Positions 1 to 8,745 of a stretch of DNA of 64,000 nucleotides are shown here, piece by piece; positions within the stretch are counted from its first letter, which is position 1, and each line of letters opens with the position of its first letter. The position numbers and the translations under genes are program-made. Origin of the DNA: an uncultured Proteiniphilum sp. (lineage in GTDB: Bacteria; Bacteroidota; Bacteroidia; Bacteroidales; Dysgonomonadaceae); NCBI GenBank assembly GCA_927407015.1, contig CAKMJT010000005.1, forward strand, positions 62,001 through 126,000. Reading direction: 5' to 3'. The notes beneath the pieces were generated by a model. It was not told the origin of the DNA. It did not search any database and saw only the letters and a program-made list of their open reading frames with translations.

Positions 1-1266
1 GAAATACCTTCCTATTCACTGCTGAAAAGCAATGATGGGCGTGTGAAGGAAGAAGTAAACTCACTTGATGATACATTCAGGCGAAACTATCCCAACGGAT
101 TTGCAAAAGAGGATATTCGTTATCCCGAAGTAAGTAACGATGAGGTTGTTTGCCTAAACTATACATCCGGAACAACGGGATTCAGCAAGGGTGTGATGAT
201 CACCGCCAACAACCTTGCAGGAAATGTCACTTACGGTCAAAAACTGGATCTGCTCTTCACCGGAGAAAGGAATCTGGCCTTTTTACCGATGGCTCATGTT
301 TACGGGTGTGCTTTCGATTTTCTCTATGCACTGGCAACCGGTGTTCACATCACACTGCTGGGTGTGATCCCAACTCCGCAAAATCTTATCAACGCATTGA
401 AGGAGGTTAAACCCCACCTGATCATAACTGTTCCCCTGATCTTCGAGAAAATATACAAAAAAAAGATACTGCCCATTACCGGCAATCCTATTGTCAGGTT
501 GCTGCTGAAAATACCCGGAATAAACCATCTCATATTGAATATAATAAAAAAATCACTGATTGACTCGCTGGGAGGAAACTTCAGGGAGGTAATCATTGGC
601 GGTGCAGCATTGAACGCTGAAGTGGAAGCCTTTTTCTATAGAATAAAATTCCCTTTCAGCATTGGTTATGGCATGACCGAATGTGCTCCCCTTATCTCTT
701 ATGACAACCATTACGATTTCGTCCCCACATCCTGTGGATCTGTTCTGGACGGAATAATGGAGGCACGGATCGACTCTGATGATCCGGAAAATATACCCGG
801 CGAAATTCAGGTACGGGGAGAAAACGTGATGAAGGGTTATTATAAAAATCCGGAAGCAACGGCAGCAGCCTTCACCGAAGACGGATGGCTCAGAACCGGC
901 GATTCGGGAATCATGAAAGACAAACGATTGTTTATCAAGGGACGTATCAAGAATATGATTCTGACAGCAAACGGACAGAATGTGTATCCCGAAGAAATTG
1001 AATCGAAATTGAATAACTTACCCTATATTGCTGAGAGCGTAGTCGTCCTGCGCGATTTCAAACTGGTCGCGCTGGTTCACCCCGATGCGGCATCAGTGAC
1101 TGCCGACAATATATCCCGGGAAAGACTCGAAGAGATTATGCAGGAGAACAAGGGCATACTCAATAAATCAGTCGCCGGTTACGAAAAAATCAGCTCCATT
1201 GAGATAACAGACGGCGAATTCGAGAAAACACCCAAAAAAAGCATTAAACGCTTTCTCTATAGTTGA
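1..1266 (+). CDS. Long-chain acyl-CoA synthetase (AMP-forming), 3' part
   Basis: The reading frame is open from base 1, so the N-terminus lies outside the window; the GTG at 43 is unlikely to be the start. The protein belongs to the ANL superfamily, which activates a fatty acid with ATP to an acyl-adenylate and transfers it to CoA. Visible motifs in order are the P-loop-like YTSGTTGFSKG (about base 160), GYGMTE (about 664), the hinge-region WLRTGDSG (about 886) and GRIKNMILTANGQN (about 952) with the C-terminal PEEIE, which precedes the small mobile domain. The C-terminus is intact and ends in a short basic tail. It resembles bacterial FadD/FAA1-like synthetases more than short-chain acetyl-CoA synthetases; chain-length preference cannot be read from sequence. 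It is followed by about 400 bp without another gene. Confidence 0.9.
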   Translation, partial: EIPSYSLLKSNDGRVKEEVNSLDDTFRRNYPNGFAKEDIRYPEVSNDEVVCLNYTSGTTGFSKGVMITANNLAGNVTYGQKLDLLFTGERNLAFLPMAHVYGCAFDFLYALATGVHITLLGVIPTPQNLINALKEVKPHLIITVPLIFEKIYKKKILPITGNPIVRLLLKIPGINHLILNIIKKSLIDSLGGNFREVIIGGAALNAEVEAFFYRIKFPFSIGYGMTECAPLISYDNHYDFVPTSCGSVLDGIMEARIDSDDPENIPGEIQVRGENVMKGYYKNPEATAAAFTEDGWLRTGDSGIMKDKRLFIKGRIKNMILTANGQNVYPEEIESKLNNLPYIAESVVVLRDFKLVALVHPDAASVTADNISRERLEEIMQENKGILNKSVAGYEKISSIEITDGEFEKTPKKSIKRFLYS

Positions 1267-1526
1267 TAAGCCGTACAGGTTTGATGCACATGCCGAGAAG
1301 AGAATGTTTGGGGTTTTTCTGTTTATTGCAAGCGTTAACAGAGAACCGTTAACCATTAAATCATTCACCCAAACATGTCGCAGAGACAACGAAACACCCT
1401 TTTGAGTGCGCATTTTTACCGTACTGTGGAATGATTACCCGGAGGAATCTATAAGATTAACAATCACTTAACATCATTTAACTAAAATAACTTGCCGGAA
1501 TATGTTTTAGAACATGTTTTTTAATG
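1267..1526. other. Intergenic region with no gene seen
   Basis: No supported coding frame, RNA or strong hairpin was found between the acyl-CoA synthetase stop and the promoter of the next small lipoprotein. The sequence becomes markedly AT-rich toward its 3' end. Confidence 0.5.
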
Positions 1527-1534
1527 TAATTTTG
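1527..1534 (+). promoter_or_regulatory. Bacteroidetes -7 promoter box
   Basis: TAATTTTG matches the TAnnTTTG -7 consensus. No clean TTTG -33 box lies 19-21 bp upstream, only a T-rich stretch. Transcription would begin near 1541, giving a leader of about 120 nt for the lipoprotein at 1662. Confidence 0.45.
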
Positions 1535-1661
1535 TATCGTTTTTAAATGGAATGTTTTCGTTAAGCGTATGAGCATAAGGCAAGTTTACTTGCATCCTCT
1601 TATGAAAAGGAAACAACCAGATTTATTGAACAAAATTATTTATCGTTTAATTTATTTAAGA

Positions 1662-1892
1662 ATGAAAAAAGTACTTTTATTGGTTGCTACAATCGCAACA
1701 TTGGGTTTCGTATCTTGCGACAATGCTCAGAAGAATGCTGAAAAAGCTACACAAGACAGTCTTGCTGAAGTAGCCAGATTAGACAGTATTGCTAAAGTAC
1801 AGGCTGACAGTATCCAGGCTGCTATTGAAGCTGCTGAAGCTGCTGCTGCTGATACTCTAAACGCTGTTGTGGAAGAAGGTGCTGCGCTTTAA
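1662..1892 (+). CDS. Small alanine/glutamate-rich lipoprotein
   Basis: Function unknown. The 76-residue product starts MKKVLLLVATIATLGF and has a Cys at residue 20 in a lipobox-like FVSC context, so it is probably lipidated and envelope-anchored. The rest is low-complexity and predicted helical, with Asp-Ser and Glu-Ala repeats (residues 25-76). The frame is open upstream to 1569, but that extension is basic, lacks a signal peptide and lies within the leader, so the internal Met at 1662 is chosen. It stands alone between a promoter (1527) and a terminator (1924). Abundant small lipoproteins of this appearance are common in Bacteroidetes; no enzymatic motif is visible. Confidence 0.75.
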   Translation: MKKVLLLVATIATLGFVSCDNAQKNAEKATQDSLAEVARLDSIAKVQADSIQAAIEAAEAAAADTLNAVVEEGAAL

Positions 1893-1908
1893 TTCAATAC
1901 GAAGCTAA

Positions 1909-1950
1909 GCTGAAATCGATTTCAGCCATCCCAAAAGGGTGGCTTTTTTT
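1909..1950 (+). terminator. Terminator of the small lipoprotein gene
   Basis: A perfect 18-bp palindrome GCTGAAATCGATTTCAGC (1909-1926) is followed at once by an overlapping hairpin AGCCATCCC-aaaa-GGGTGGCT with a one-base bulge and a run of T (1944-1950). The second hairpin with its T tract is a typical intrinsic terminator; the palindrome could compete with it. Confidence 0.8.
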
Positions 1951-1981
1951 GTTTACTATTGAGCCAAAAAGAGTAACTTTG
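1948..1981 (+). promoter_or_regulatory. Promoter of the fucosidase gene
   Basis: TTTG at 1948-1951 and TAACTTTG at 1974-1981 match the -33/-7 pair of Bacteroidetes promoters with a 22-bp spacer, slightly longer than usual. The -33 box is shared with the T tract of the upstream terminator. The start codon is 26 bp after the -7 box. Confidence 0.7.
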
Positions 1982-2007
1982 TTTGCCAATCATTCAAGAG
2001 ATATCAA

Positions 2008-3816
2008 ATGAGAAATATTATTTTTTTTACCGGCTTTTTGTTATCCGTCATGATCCTGATGGGATGCAACCAGAGAGCGAATACTTATTTTGAGAAGAAA
2101 CTGACCTATCCGGATCTGCTTACTTCCGACCAAAAAGTGAAGCTGGCCGCCTATATCGTGCCCACACCACGTCAGTATGAATGGCAACAACTGGAACTGA
2201 CAGCATTTATTCACTTTGGAATGAACACATTCACGGGCAGGGAATGGGGTGACGGATCGGAAGACCCGGCATTATTTCATCCAACCGATTTCGATGCAGA
2301 ACAATGGGTCACTGCTCTGCAGGAGGCAGGTTTTAAAATGATCATCCTCACAGCGAAGCATCACGATGGTTTTTGTCTTTGGCCTACGAAAACCACGGCC
2401 CATTCCGTAGCTTCCTCTCCCTGGCACAACGGTCAGGGCGATGTAGTGAAAGAAGTGAAAGAGGCATGCGACAAGCACAATATGAAGTTTGGGGTCTATT
2501 TATCGCCATGGGACAGAAATGCCGGAAGCTACGGCGACTCTCCGAAATATAATGTCCTATTTGTGCAACAACTCATGGAACTGCTCACCCATTATGGCGA
2601 AGTGAACGAAGTATGGTTCGATGGTGCCAACGGGGAAGGACCGAATGGCAAAGTACAGGAATATGACTGGGCCCGGTTTTACCAGGTGATAGACAGTCTG
2701 CAGCCCAATGCCGTAAAGGCAATCATGGGAGACGATGTTCGATGGGTAGGCAACGAGCAGGGTTTGGGAAGAGAAACCGAGTGGAGTGTAACCCCCCTGA
2801 ATCCTGATATCAATGATGCTGTCACACACGAAAACAGACGACTGAATATCTCTCCCACGGCCGAGGATCTGGGAAGCCGTGAACTCATCGTTGAAGCGAA
2901 GACTTTATACTGGTACCCCTCTGAAGTAGATGTGTCGATACGTCCGGGATGGTTTTACCATCCGGAACAGGATCATCAGGTGAAAACACTACAGCAACTG
3001 GTGGATATTTACTACCGGTCGGTGGGGATGAACTCCGTCTTGTTGCTTAACGTTCCGCCGGATACCAGGGGCAAATTGCATGAAGTGGATGTGGAAAGAC
3101 TGAGACAATTCGGCACTTACATCACCAATACTTTCAAGAACGACAAGCTTACGGATGGTCAGTTTGCATGGAAAGCCCGATCGGGAGCATCCAAAGAATT
3201 TAACGTGGTACCGGGCGAAACCATCAACACGGTCATGCTACAGGAAGATATCCAAAAAGGACAGCGGGTGGAGGAATTCAGCGTGGAAGGACTCGTGCAC
3301 AATAAATGGGTAAAACTGACGGGAGGTACCACCATCGGTTACAAGCGGCTGCTGAGATTCGAGGATACAGCTCCTTCGAAATTGAGGGTAACCGTTGCCG
3401 AAACACGTGATATTGCCAACATCAAAAGTGTGGGCGCTTACTACGCACCCGCACTGGAAAACAAACAAGCGGACACCCTTTTATCGGATATTTCTTCCAA
3501 CGCCTGGAGAATAGCAAGCGAAAATCCACTCATCGTTGATTTGGGACAGATCTATTCCATCAATGGATTTACCTACAGTCCCGATGAATCAAAAGAGTCT
3601 GTTTTCAACTATGCTTTTCTGATCAGTGAAGATGGCGTCTCATGGGAGGAAGTCAAAAAGGGAGAATTCAGTAACATCAGGAACAATCCAATCTCACAGC
3701 ATGTGCCATTCGATAGGGTTGTCAACGGTCGCTTTTTTCAGGTGGAAACACGCAGTGGTGTTGATGGCGGAAAGCCGTCGGTAGAGATGAGGCAGATAGG
3801 AATTCTCACAGAATAA
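2008..3816 (+). CDS. GH29 alpha-L-fucosidase, lipoprotein
   Basis: This is a retaining exo-fucosidase that would release terminal L-fucose from glycans at the cell surface or in the periplasm. The N-terminus has a hydrophobic stretch ending MGC (Cys at about residue 20), a lipoprotein signal. The catalytic barrel covers about residues 45-370 and includes AFIHFGMNTF, ILTAKHHDGFCLWP and VWFDG, whose Asp (about 205) is the expected nucleophile, and ends in the NVPPDTRG signature. Residues about 470-600 look like a discoidin/F5-8 type C carbohydrate-binding module. The KHHDGFCLWPTKTTAHS block suggests the alpha-1,3/1,4-specific branch, but that is inference. The 602-residue length fits a two-domain member. 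It is followed after 16 bp by a DUF3256 gene and is close to a polysaccharide lyase cluster on the other strand. Confidence 0.92.
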   Translation: MRNIIFFTGFLLSVMILMGCNQRANTYFEKKLTYPDLLTSDQKVKLAAYIVPTPRQYEWQQLELTAFIHFGMNTFTGREWGDGSEDPALFHPTDFDAEQWVTALQEAGFKMIILTAKHHDGFCLWPTKTTAHSVASSPWHNGQGDVVKEVKEACDKHNMKFGVYLSPWDRNAGSYGDSPKYNVLFVQQLMELLTHYGEVNEVWFDGANGEGPNGKVQEYDWARFYQVIDSLQPNAVKAIMGDDVRWVGNEQGLGRETEWSVTPLNPDINDAVTHENRRLNISPTAEDLGSRELIVEAKTLYWYPSEVDVSIRPGWFYHPEQDHQVKTLQQLVDIYYRSVGMNSVLLLNVPPDTRGKLHEVDVERLRQFGTYITNTFKNDKLTDGQFAWKARSGASKEFNVVPGETINTVMLQEDIQKGQRVEEFSVEGLVHNKWVKLTGGTTIGYKRLLRFEDTAPSKLRVTVAETRDIANIKSVGAYYAPALENKQADTLLSDISSNAWRIASENPLIVDLGQIYSINGFTYSPDESKESVFNYAFLISEDGVSWEEVKKGEFSNIRNNPISQHVPFDRVVNGRFFQVETRSGVDGGKPSVEMRQIGILTE

Positions 3817-3832
3817 ACCAGTAAAAAATCAG

Positions 3833-4447
3833 ATGAAACAATATATCCTTTTATTTTTCATATTTATTTCCCTGACAGGCTATAGCCAGACCATCGGCAG
3901 TTTGTTTCAGTCGATGCCCGCTGATATCCTGCCGGGTGTCTCGGAAGACAACAAAACCATGTTGCTGGTAGATACGGGTAAAACAACGGTACCTTATACA
4001 TTTGGTGAGATAAGCAAAATACGGCAAAGCAGTGATTACCTGGAGATCCGTTCCTCCGATATCGGGATCACCCAGCTGAAACTATTACCGGTGGGCCAAG
4101 ACTCCGTGATTGTGTGCGTGATTAAAACCGTTTGCGGAGATGTATGTGACAGCAATATCTCGTTCTACACCACAGACTGGAGAAAACTGGAAAAAAGTAC
4201 CTTTCTCCCGTCCATTTCTGCAGAAAATTTCTTCGATTCTTCGAAAAAAGAGACGGAAAATTATAAATATGCCGTATCTTTGCCGGATATTTATCCGATC
4301 TCGGCAGCGTTCGGTGACACCGGAAACGATATGACACTGACATTCAATTACAAACGACATTTGTCGGATGATTTAATAGCCGAAATAAAACCTTTTCTGA
4401 GAGGTGATTCAATTATTTTGAAATGGGATAACCACTCATTCAAATAA
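3833..4447 (+). CDS. DUF3256 family secreted protein
   Basis: A 204-residue protein with a Sec signal peptide (MKQYILLFFIFISLTGYSQ) that matches my recollection of DUF3256, a Bacteroidetes-restricted family without known function. It shows a short SQTIGSLFQSMPADILPGVS start, a VCGDVCDSNI segment with two cysteines four residues apart, and a C-terminal part predicted to be beta-rich. It starts 16 bp after the fucosidase stop, so it may be co-transcribed, but its family is usually a stand-alone housekeeping-type gene. It is directly upstream of tRNA-Arg. The family name is from memory; the signal peptide and full-length frame are seen directly. Confidence 0.75.
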   Translation: MKQYILLFFIFISLTGYSQTIGSLFQSMPADILPGVSEDNKTMLLVDTGKTTVPYTFGEISKIRQSSDYLEIRSSDIGITQLKLLPVGQDSVIVCVIKTVCGDVCDSNISFYTTDWRKLEKSTFLPSISAENFFDSSKKETENYKYAVSLPDIYPISAAFGDTGNDMTLTFNYKRHLSDDLIAEIKPFLRGDSIILKWDNHSFK

Positions 4448-4457
4448 TGACAACCAT

Positions 4458-4529
4458 GCACCCGTAGTTCAATGGATAGAATACCGGATTCCGGTTCCGA
4501 CGATGCGAGTTCGATTCTCGCCGGGTGTA
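4458..4529 (+). tRNA. tRNA-Arg(CCG)
   Basis: A full cloverleaf can be drawn: acceptor GCACCCG with CGGGTGT (one G-U pair), D stem GTTC/GAAT, anticodon loop TTCCGGT with anticodon CCG, T stem GCGAG/CTCGC around loop TTCGATT, and discriminator A. CCA is not encoded. The outer anticodon-stem pair is a C-A mismatch in my fold. Confidence 0.92.
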
Positions 4530-4595
4530 CTTATTCAATGGCTGTAATAGGATCTCTTTATCTACAGATAGTCTCATTTCATGCTATTTCTGTTC

Positions 4596-6746
4596 CTAAA
4601 GCTGAATAACCTTACTTTTTCCGGCATAAATCCCCGTCGGAAGTTTCAGTGTCAGATGACTTGTTTTTTTCTCTTCATCCCATTCAGATAACAGATCTGT
4701 CCTGCCCTGAACCTTGACGGTCAGAGAGAATGACAGTGATTCAAGATCTCTGTTCGGATCAGATACCGTTATTCTGACCGGCCTGTTTCTCCTGAATTCA
4801 ATCATCATCATACAGGGATTAGCTGTGGTAATTGAGATCTGTTCGGAAATCTTCAGCGTCCCCGGCTGGTAAAATACCGCCTGGACGATGTTTAGCTTTT
4901 GATGTCTTACGGCCTGAAGCTCGTTCGTGTTAACCATTGTTTCGACAGCCGTTTTCTTTAGTTTTCTGACCAGAGACTTTTTATTGACGCCGGGTAGTAT
5001 AATATACTCATATTTCTCATTTTGTGGGTGAATGCCATGATCAAGCCAAATCTTACATATGTCCATACGGATCTCTTCCTGAGAAATGTTTGACTGCCTG
5101 TTAATCCAGGACCAGCTACCTGTCTGCGCCTGATTGGATAAATGAACGGTAGTTGGTACCGGGAAAAGGTAGGCAACACCGTTATGATAGACCCAACGGA
5201 CCTCGTTCAACGCTCTGTCCCCCTGTTGCAGAATGCTTTCCTTACCTTTTGTGTAGGCTATGACTTCATCTTTTAAACAGGTCTGATTCAACGTGGTCAC
5301 CACGGGATAATCCATATCTGAGGTTATGCCACTGCCTAAACATACATATTCGTCGTCGAAGTAGAACCACGACTTCTTTGCTTTAGTGCCGTCGTGAGGA
5401 CTCACAAAGTCGAAAGCAGATGCACTGTACCGGCCATCAGTCACGGCACCGACGAAGGTCGTAAGGCCCCATTTCTGAATATTCTTCTCCCGTTCAAGCA
5501 CAGGCTTTTGCAGGATGGTTGTACCGGGAATCTTTTGATAATCCATCACCGGAAAAATATTGTCATATTCATGCCCATCCACATATACATAATTCGCACC
5601 ATCTCCTAAATAATGATTCAATAATCCTTCGCCATTGTATGGTACCTCCATATTGCAATTCCTTTTGGAATACATCCTAACGGAAGAGAAATAGGCAGGC
5701 CTTTGATGACTGAAATATTCTGAATGCCAAAAAAATCGGGAGTGAGGGCGGATTGATTCAATATCAGTGGTACGAACTTTCACGATATCTTTCAGCTCAT
5801 TATCTCTGTAATCCGTCACCTTCAGCAATTTTTCGGGAGTTCTTGTTCCCATCGGCCGTAAAGCACCGGGCCGGCTAATACTTCTGTTCCTGGCGCCCAG
5901 GTCAGGTGATTTACCGAAAGGCATCATCTTACAAATCCCATCAAGATAATAATCCACCAGTATTTTTATTTTATCTTCAGTGAATGCATATCGGGTATCC
6001 GAAACATAATCTGCCCAAACGGCAAAGATATCCGCAAACTGCAGCCCGTATGACAGCGTGTTGTTCACCCTGTCTTCACGGTGATGAAAACTGTAATCAT
6101 ATTGCATTCCCCTACCCGTTTCAAATTTGATCTCATTTCCGATTACCTGAACAACCTCTTCAAATCGTCTTTCTTCGCCAAAGAACAGCAGATTCCGGGC
6201 ATAAATATCGGCTATTTTGATTCTGTCTCCGCTGGGACGCGCTCCTCCCGCTTCGAGATGAGCTCTGCCAAGAATGGGACGGGATTTCTGCACCAGTGCT
6301 TCCGGCAATTCATCTCCCACAAGCAGCAATATATTTGCCAATGCATCGGGAGTGCCTATTTCATTGTTCCACCAGTTCTCGCCAATAAAATCATGCTTCA
6401 CCCAAAAGGCAAGGGCTGATTCTATTTTTTCCAGCAGTACGGGGCTCTTATGATAAGCTGAAGCGGGGTGTCTCCATGCCCGGGCCAAAGAAACCAGACG
6501 GGAAGTATGCTTTGCGTTCTCAAAAGCCGTCCTCGACAAATCCTCATAGTTTATCTCTGGCCAAAATCCTTCACTGTTCAGGCTTCTCATGAATAAGACT
6601 GTCTGATCATTGTCGACGCCTGAACCCAGGAGTTCATGGACAATCCGCTCCCTTACAAGCTCCATATCCGGGTTTGCCGAAGCTGTAGTGTTTGAAATAG
6701 AAAAAAAAGATATAACTGAAAATAAAATGATAAATAACTTACTCAT
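4596..6746 (-). CDS. Polysaccharide lyase family 8-like enzyme
   Basis: Probable secreted lyase that cleaves uronic-acid glycosidic bonds by beta-elimination (chondroitin, hyaluronan or xanthan type). The PL8 toroid signature NWWNNEIGTPDAL is present near residue 125, followed by the catalytic-region block SFHHRED...NTLSYGLQF and later beta-sandwich sequence; the 716-residue length equals that of chondroitin AC lyases. I start at the internal Met (6746) because it opens a clear signal peptide (MSKLFIILFSVISFF) and lies 17 bp past the stop of the upstream lyase; the longer frame overlaps that gene with a basic, non-signal extension. It is the last gene of the cluster GH88, heparinase-like, PL8-like. 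The His-to-Tyr spacing in the catalytic block differs from classical PL8 (see findings), so the substrate is uncertain. Confidence 0.82.
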   Translation of the reverse strand: MSKLFIILFSVISFFSISNTTASANPDMELVRERIVHELLGSGVDNDQTVLFMRSLNSEGFWPEINYEDLSRTAFENAKHTSRLVSLARAWRHPASAYHKSPVLLEKIESALAFWVKHDFIGENWWNNEIGTPDALANILLLVGDELPEALVQKSRPILGRAHLEAGGARPSGDRIKIADIYARNLLFFGEERRFEEVVQVIGNEIKFETGRGMQYDYSFHHREDRVNNTLSYGLQFADIFAVWADYVSDTRYAFTEDKIKILVDYYLDGICKMMPFGKSPDLGARNRSISRPGALRPMGTRTPEKLLKVTDYRDNELKDIVKVRTTDIESIRPHSRFFWHSEYFSHQRPAYFSSVRMYSKRNCNMEVPYNGEGLLNHYLGDGANYVYVDGHEYDNIFPVMDYQKIPGTTILQKPVLEREKNIQKWGLTTFVGAVTDGRYSASAFDFVSPHDGTKAKKSWFYFDDEYVCLGSGITSDMDYPVVTTLNQTCLKDEVIAYTKGKESILQQGDRALNEVRWVYHNGVAYLFPVPTTVHLSNQAQTGSWSWINRQSNISQEEIRMDICKIWLDHGIHPQNEKYEYIILPGVNKKSLVRKLKKTAVETMVNTNELQAVRHQKLNIVQAVFYQPGTLKISEQISITTANPCMMMIEFRRNRPVRITVSDPNRDLESLSFSLTVKVQGRTDLLSEWDEEKKTSHLTLKLPTGIYAGKSKVIQL

Positions 6747-6763
6747 TGTGTGCTGTTTCCTGA

Positions 6764-8707
6764 TTATTTTTTTACGATCGCAATACTGTTTTCGCCTGTC
6801 ATCCCGGGATCTTTCAGCGTAAATATAACCCTTGTTACACCATTGGGCCAATAACGCTTTAGTCCTTGATCAGTGATCTCAATAAATTCAATCTCAGGAT
6901 CAACTGCATTTGTATTGTATGCCAACTCCAATGTGAAATCCTCTCCCTGCAGCAGTAAAGTGCCGGGCTTGCTTTCCGACACTTTGCAATAAGTAACAAA
7001 ATTCAAAGTGGTTGGATTTTCCGGAATCTGGTTGAATTGAAACTTGTCTTTTATGATAAACCGTTTTCCTCTGTCTAATTGATACCTTCTCTCCCATTTT
7101 TGTATGGCAGCCTCCCCGGGATAGGCGTCTGTTATGTCAGTTGAAAAAACAATCTGTTTGTCTGTTGCCTTGAATCCTGTCTCCTTTGCTTTGTAATCTC
7201 TTCCCGGAAGTTGATCAAATCCATTGATTTTTGGCAGATTATGGAATTGCGATTGCATGGTCCATATTTCATAGCGTTTATTGCTGAATGTTTTCGCCGT
7301 ATAGGTCTCCCGCCCTAAGTCAATCAGACACGGTTTACCGTTAAAGTACAGTACGCACGATCCTAAATCGTTGTGGTTGTGGCTTTCCGCATTGTGCCCT
7401 CCTTTCGCTGCAAAAAAGAATCCATCAGAGGTGCCGGCTTTATCCCTGCCACCTGCCACTTCTGTCTCAGGCAGCCAGAAATCACTTACAAGCGCTTCTT
7501 CTGCCTCTGCTTCTTTTATTTCATTGAGATATAACAACTGCATGATCTGTTCATCCGGTTTCCCTCCGGGTTTTTCCTCTCCCCATCCCTGTTTGTGCGC
7601 AAGAAAGACTCCAAATTTCTGCATTACCCTATCTCCCGTATCTTTACCATAGGTGTAAATAATGGAAGGCCTTCCTCCCGTTGTTGCATCCGCGTCAGCA
7701 AAATTGATGAAATAGGGATAAGCAATATATGCTTTATATATATAAGACCCCATATTTTTAATCAAATGATTATCATACACATCAAATTTCCCGTTACTCG
7801 CTCTCTTTAATAAATCAAGACACTGATATAATGATGCTCCCGCTCTTCCCCAGTAGGAAGGGCCTTCATCACAGCCACCATCACTGGGATAGGTATTGAT
7901 AAAAACATCCAGGGAGCGGATAACCTTCTCCACATTTTTGATTTTCTTCTGCTGATCCTCTTCCAGGATAAGAATAGCCGTTAACAGGTTATGATTAGTC
8001 CATGGATTCCAGTTGTTCACTGAGCGTGAGCCAAAACCCATCCACCAGAAATCATCCCGCTCGTAATAGGGTATCACCGCTTTGTTCATGATTTCCTGTT
8101 TCAATCTCTGAGCGATCAGCGGATGTATCTTATCAAACTCTTCTTTGAAAAGAAACCATGTCCACGAGAGTACATTGGCTATTTCTCCTACTCCCAGATC
8201 GATGACTGGCTCATTCACGTCAGGCAGTCCATGTTTTGCTTTTTGAGCTGTCAGGTGTGCAGACCAACCCCACCATGTTTGTTCACTGTAGTACCACACA
8301 CCATTGACGATCTGATCGGTAAACCGTCCTTTACCTTCTACCAGTTCACCCATAACCAGAGATTGGAGGGCATTGTTCGGTGCAGAATAGACACCCTGTC
8401 TGCGGTCACCGGAACGAATGATTTCCAGATAATCAGTGGCTTTAACTACAGGCCAGTTGTATTCGAGGTATTTCTCTGCAGCATCGATATATTGCTGACG
8501 GATGGCAGCAGGAAGATTATCCCAGAAGTCCCGGTTTTGATAATCAGGAAATCCAATCTCTGAGAAATCCCTGACAAGTGCACCGGCTAATCCGGTCGTT
8601 TCAGATTCTTTCTGCAGCATATTTCTTTTCTCAAAAGAATAGGTGTTGATTGAAATAACAATCATCGAAACCCATAAAATTATTTTTTTCATTTTACTCT
8701 GTTTCAA
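6764..8707 (-). CDS. Heparinase II/III-like polysaccharide lyase
   Basis: A secreted 647-residue lyase with an N-terminal alpha/alpha-toroid and a C-terminal heparinase II/III-like beta-sandwich. Diagnostic pieces are WWGWSAHL, NNWNPWTNHNLLTA and DGGCDEGPSYWGRAG in the toroid and SHNHNDLGSCVLYFNGKPC with FHNLPKINGFDQLPG in the sandwich; the His/Asn-rich block normally carries metal-binding or catalytic residues. The signal peptide begins at one of two Met codons (8707, or 8692 which opens MKKIILWVSMIVIS); the second is equally plausible. The enzyme sits between GH88 (38 bp upstream) and PL8-like (17 bp downstream), so the three should act together on one polymer. The CAZy family (PL12, PL33 or another heparinase-like family) cannot be fixed by eye. 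Confidence 0.85.
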   Translation of the reverse strand: MKQSKMKKIILWVSMIVISINTYSFEKRNMLQKESETTGLAGALVRDFSEIGFPDYQNRDFWDNLPAAIRQQYIDAAEKYLEYNWPVVKATDYLEIIRSGDRRQGVYSAPNNALQSLVMGELVEGKGRFTDQIVNGVWYYSEQTWWGWSAHLTAQKAKHGLPDVNEPVIDLGVGEIANVLSWTWFLFKEEFDKIHPLIAQRLKQEIMNKAVIPYYERDDFWWMGFGSRSVNNWNPWTNHNLLTAILILEEDQQKKIKNVEKVIRSLDVFINTYPSDGGCDEGPSYWGRAGASLYQCLDLLKRASNGKFDVYDNHLIKNMGSYIYKAYIAYPYFINFADADATTGGRPSIIYTYGKDTGDRVMQKFGVFLAHKQGWGEEKPGGKPDEQIMQLLYLNEIKEAEAEEALVSDFWLPETEVAGGRDKAGTSDGFFFAAKGGHNAESHNHNDLGSCVLYFNGKPCLIDLGRETYTAKTFSNKRYEIWTMQSQFHNLPKINGFDQLPGRDYKAKETGFKATDKQIVFSTDITDAYPGEAAIQKWERRYQLDRGKRFIIKDKFQFNQIPENPTTLNFVTYCKVSESKPGTLLLQGEDFTLELAYNTNAVDPEIEFIEITDQGLKRYWPNGVTRVIFTLKDPGMTGENSIAIVKK

Positions 8708-8745
8708 AATTATTTCTCCTTCATGGAATGGTTACTAAAGGGCAT

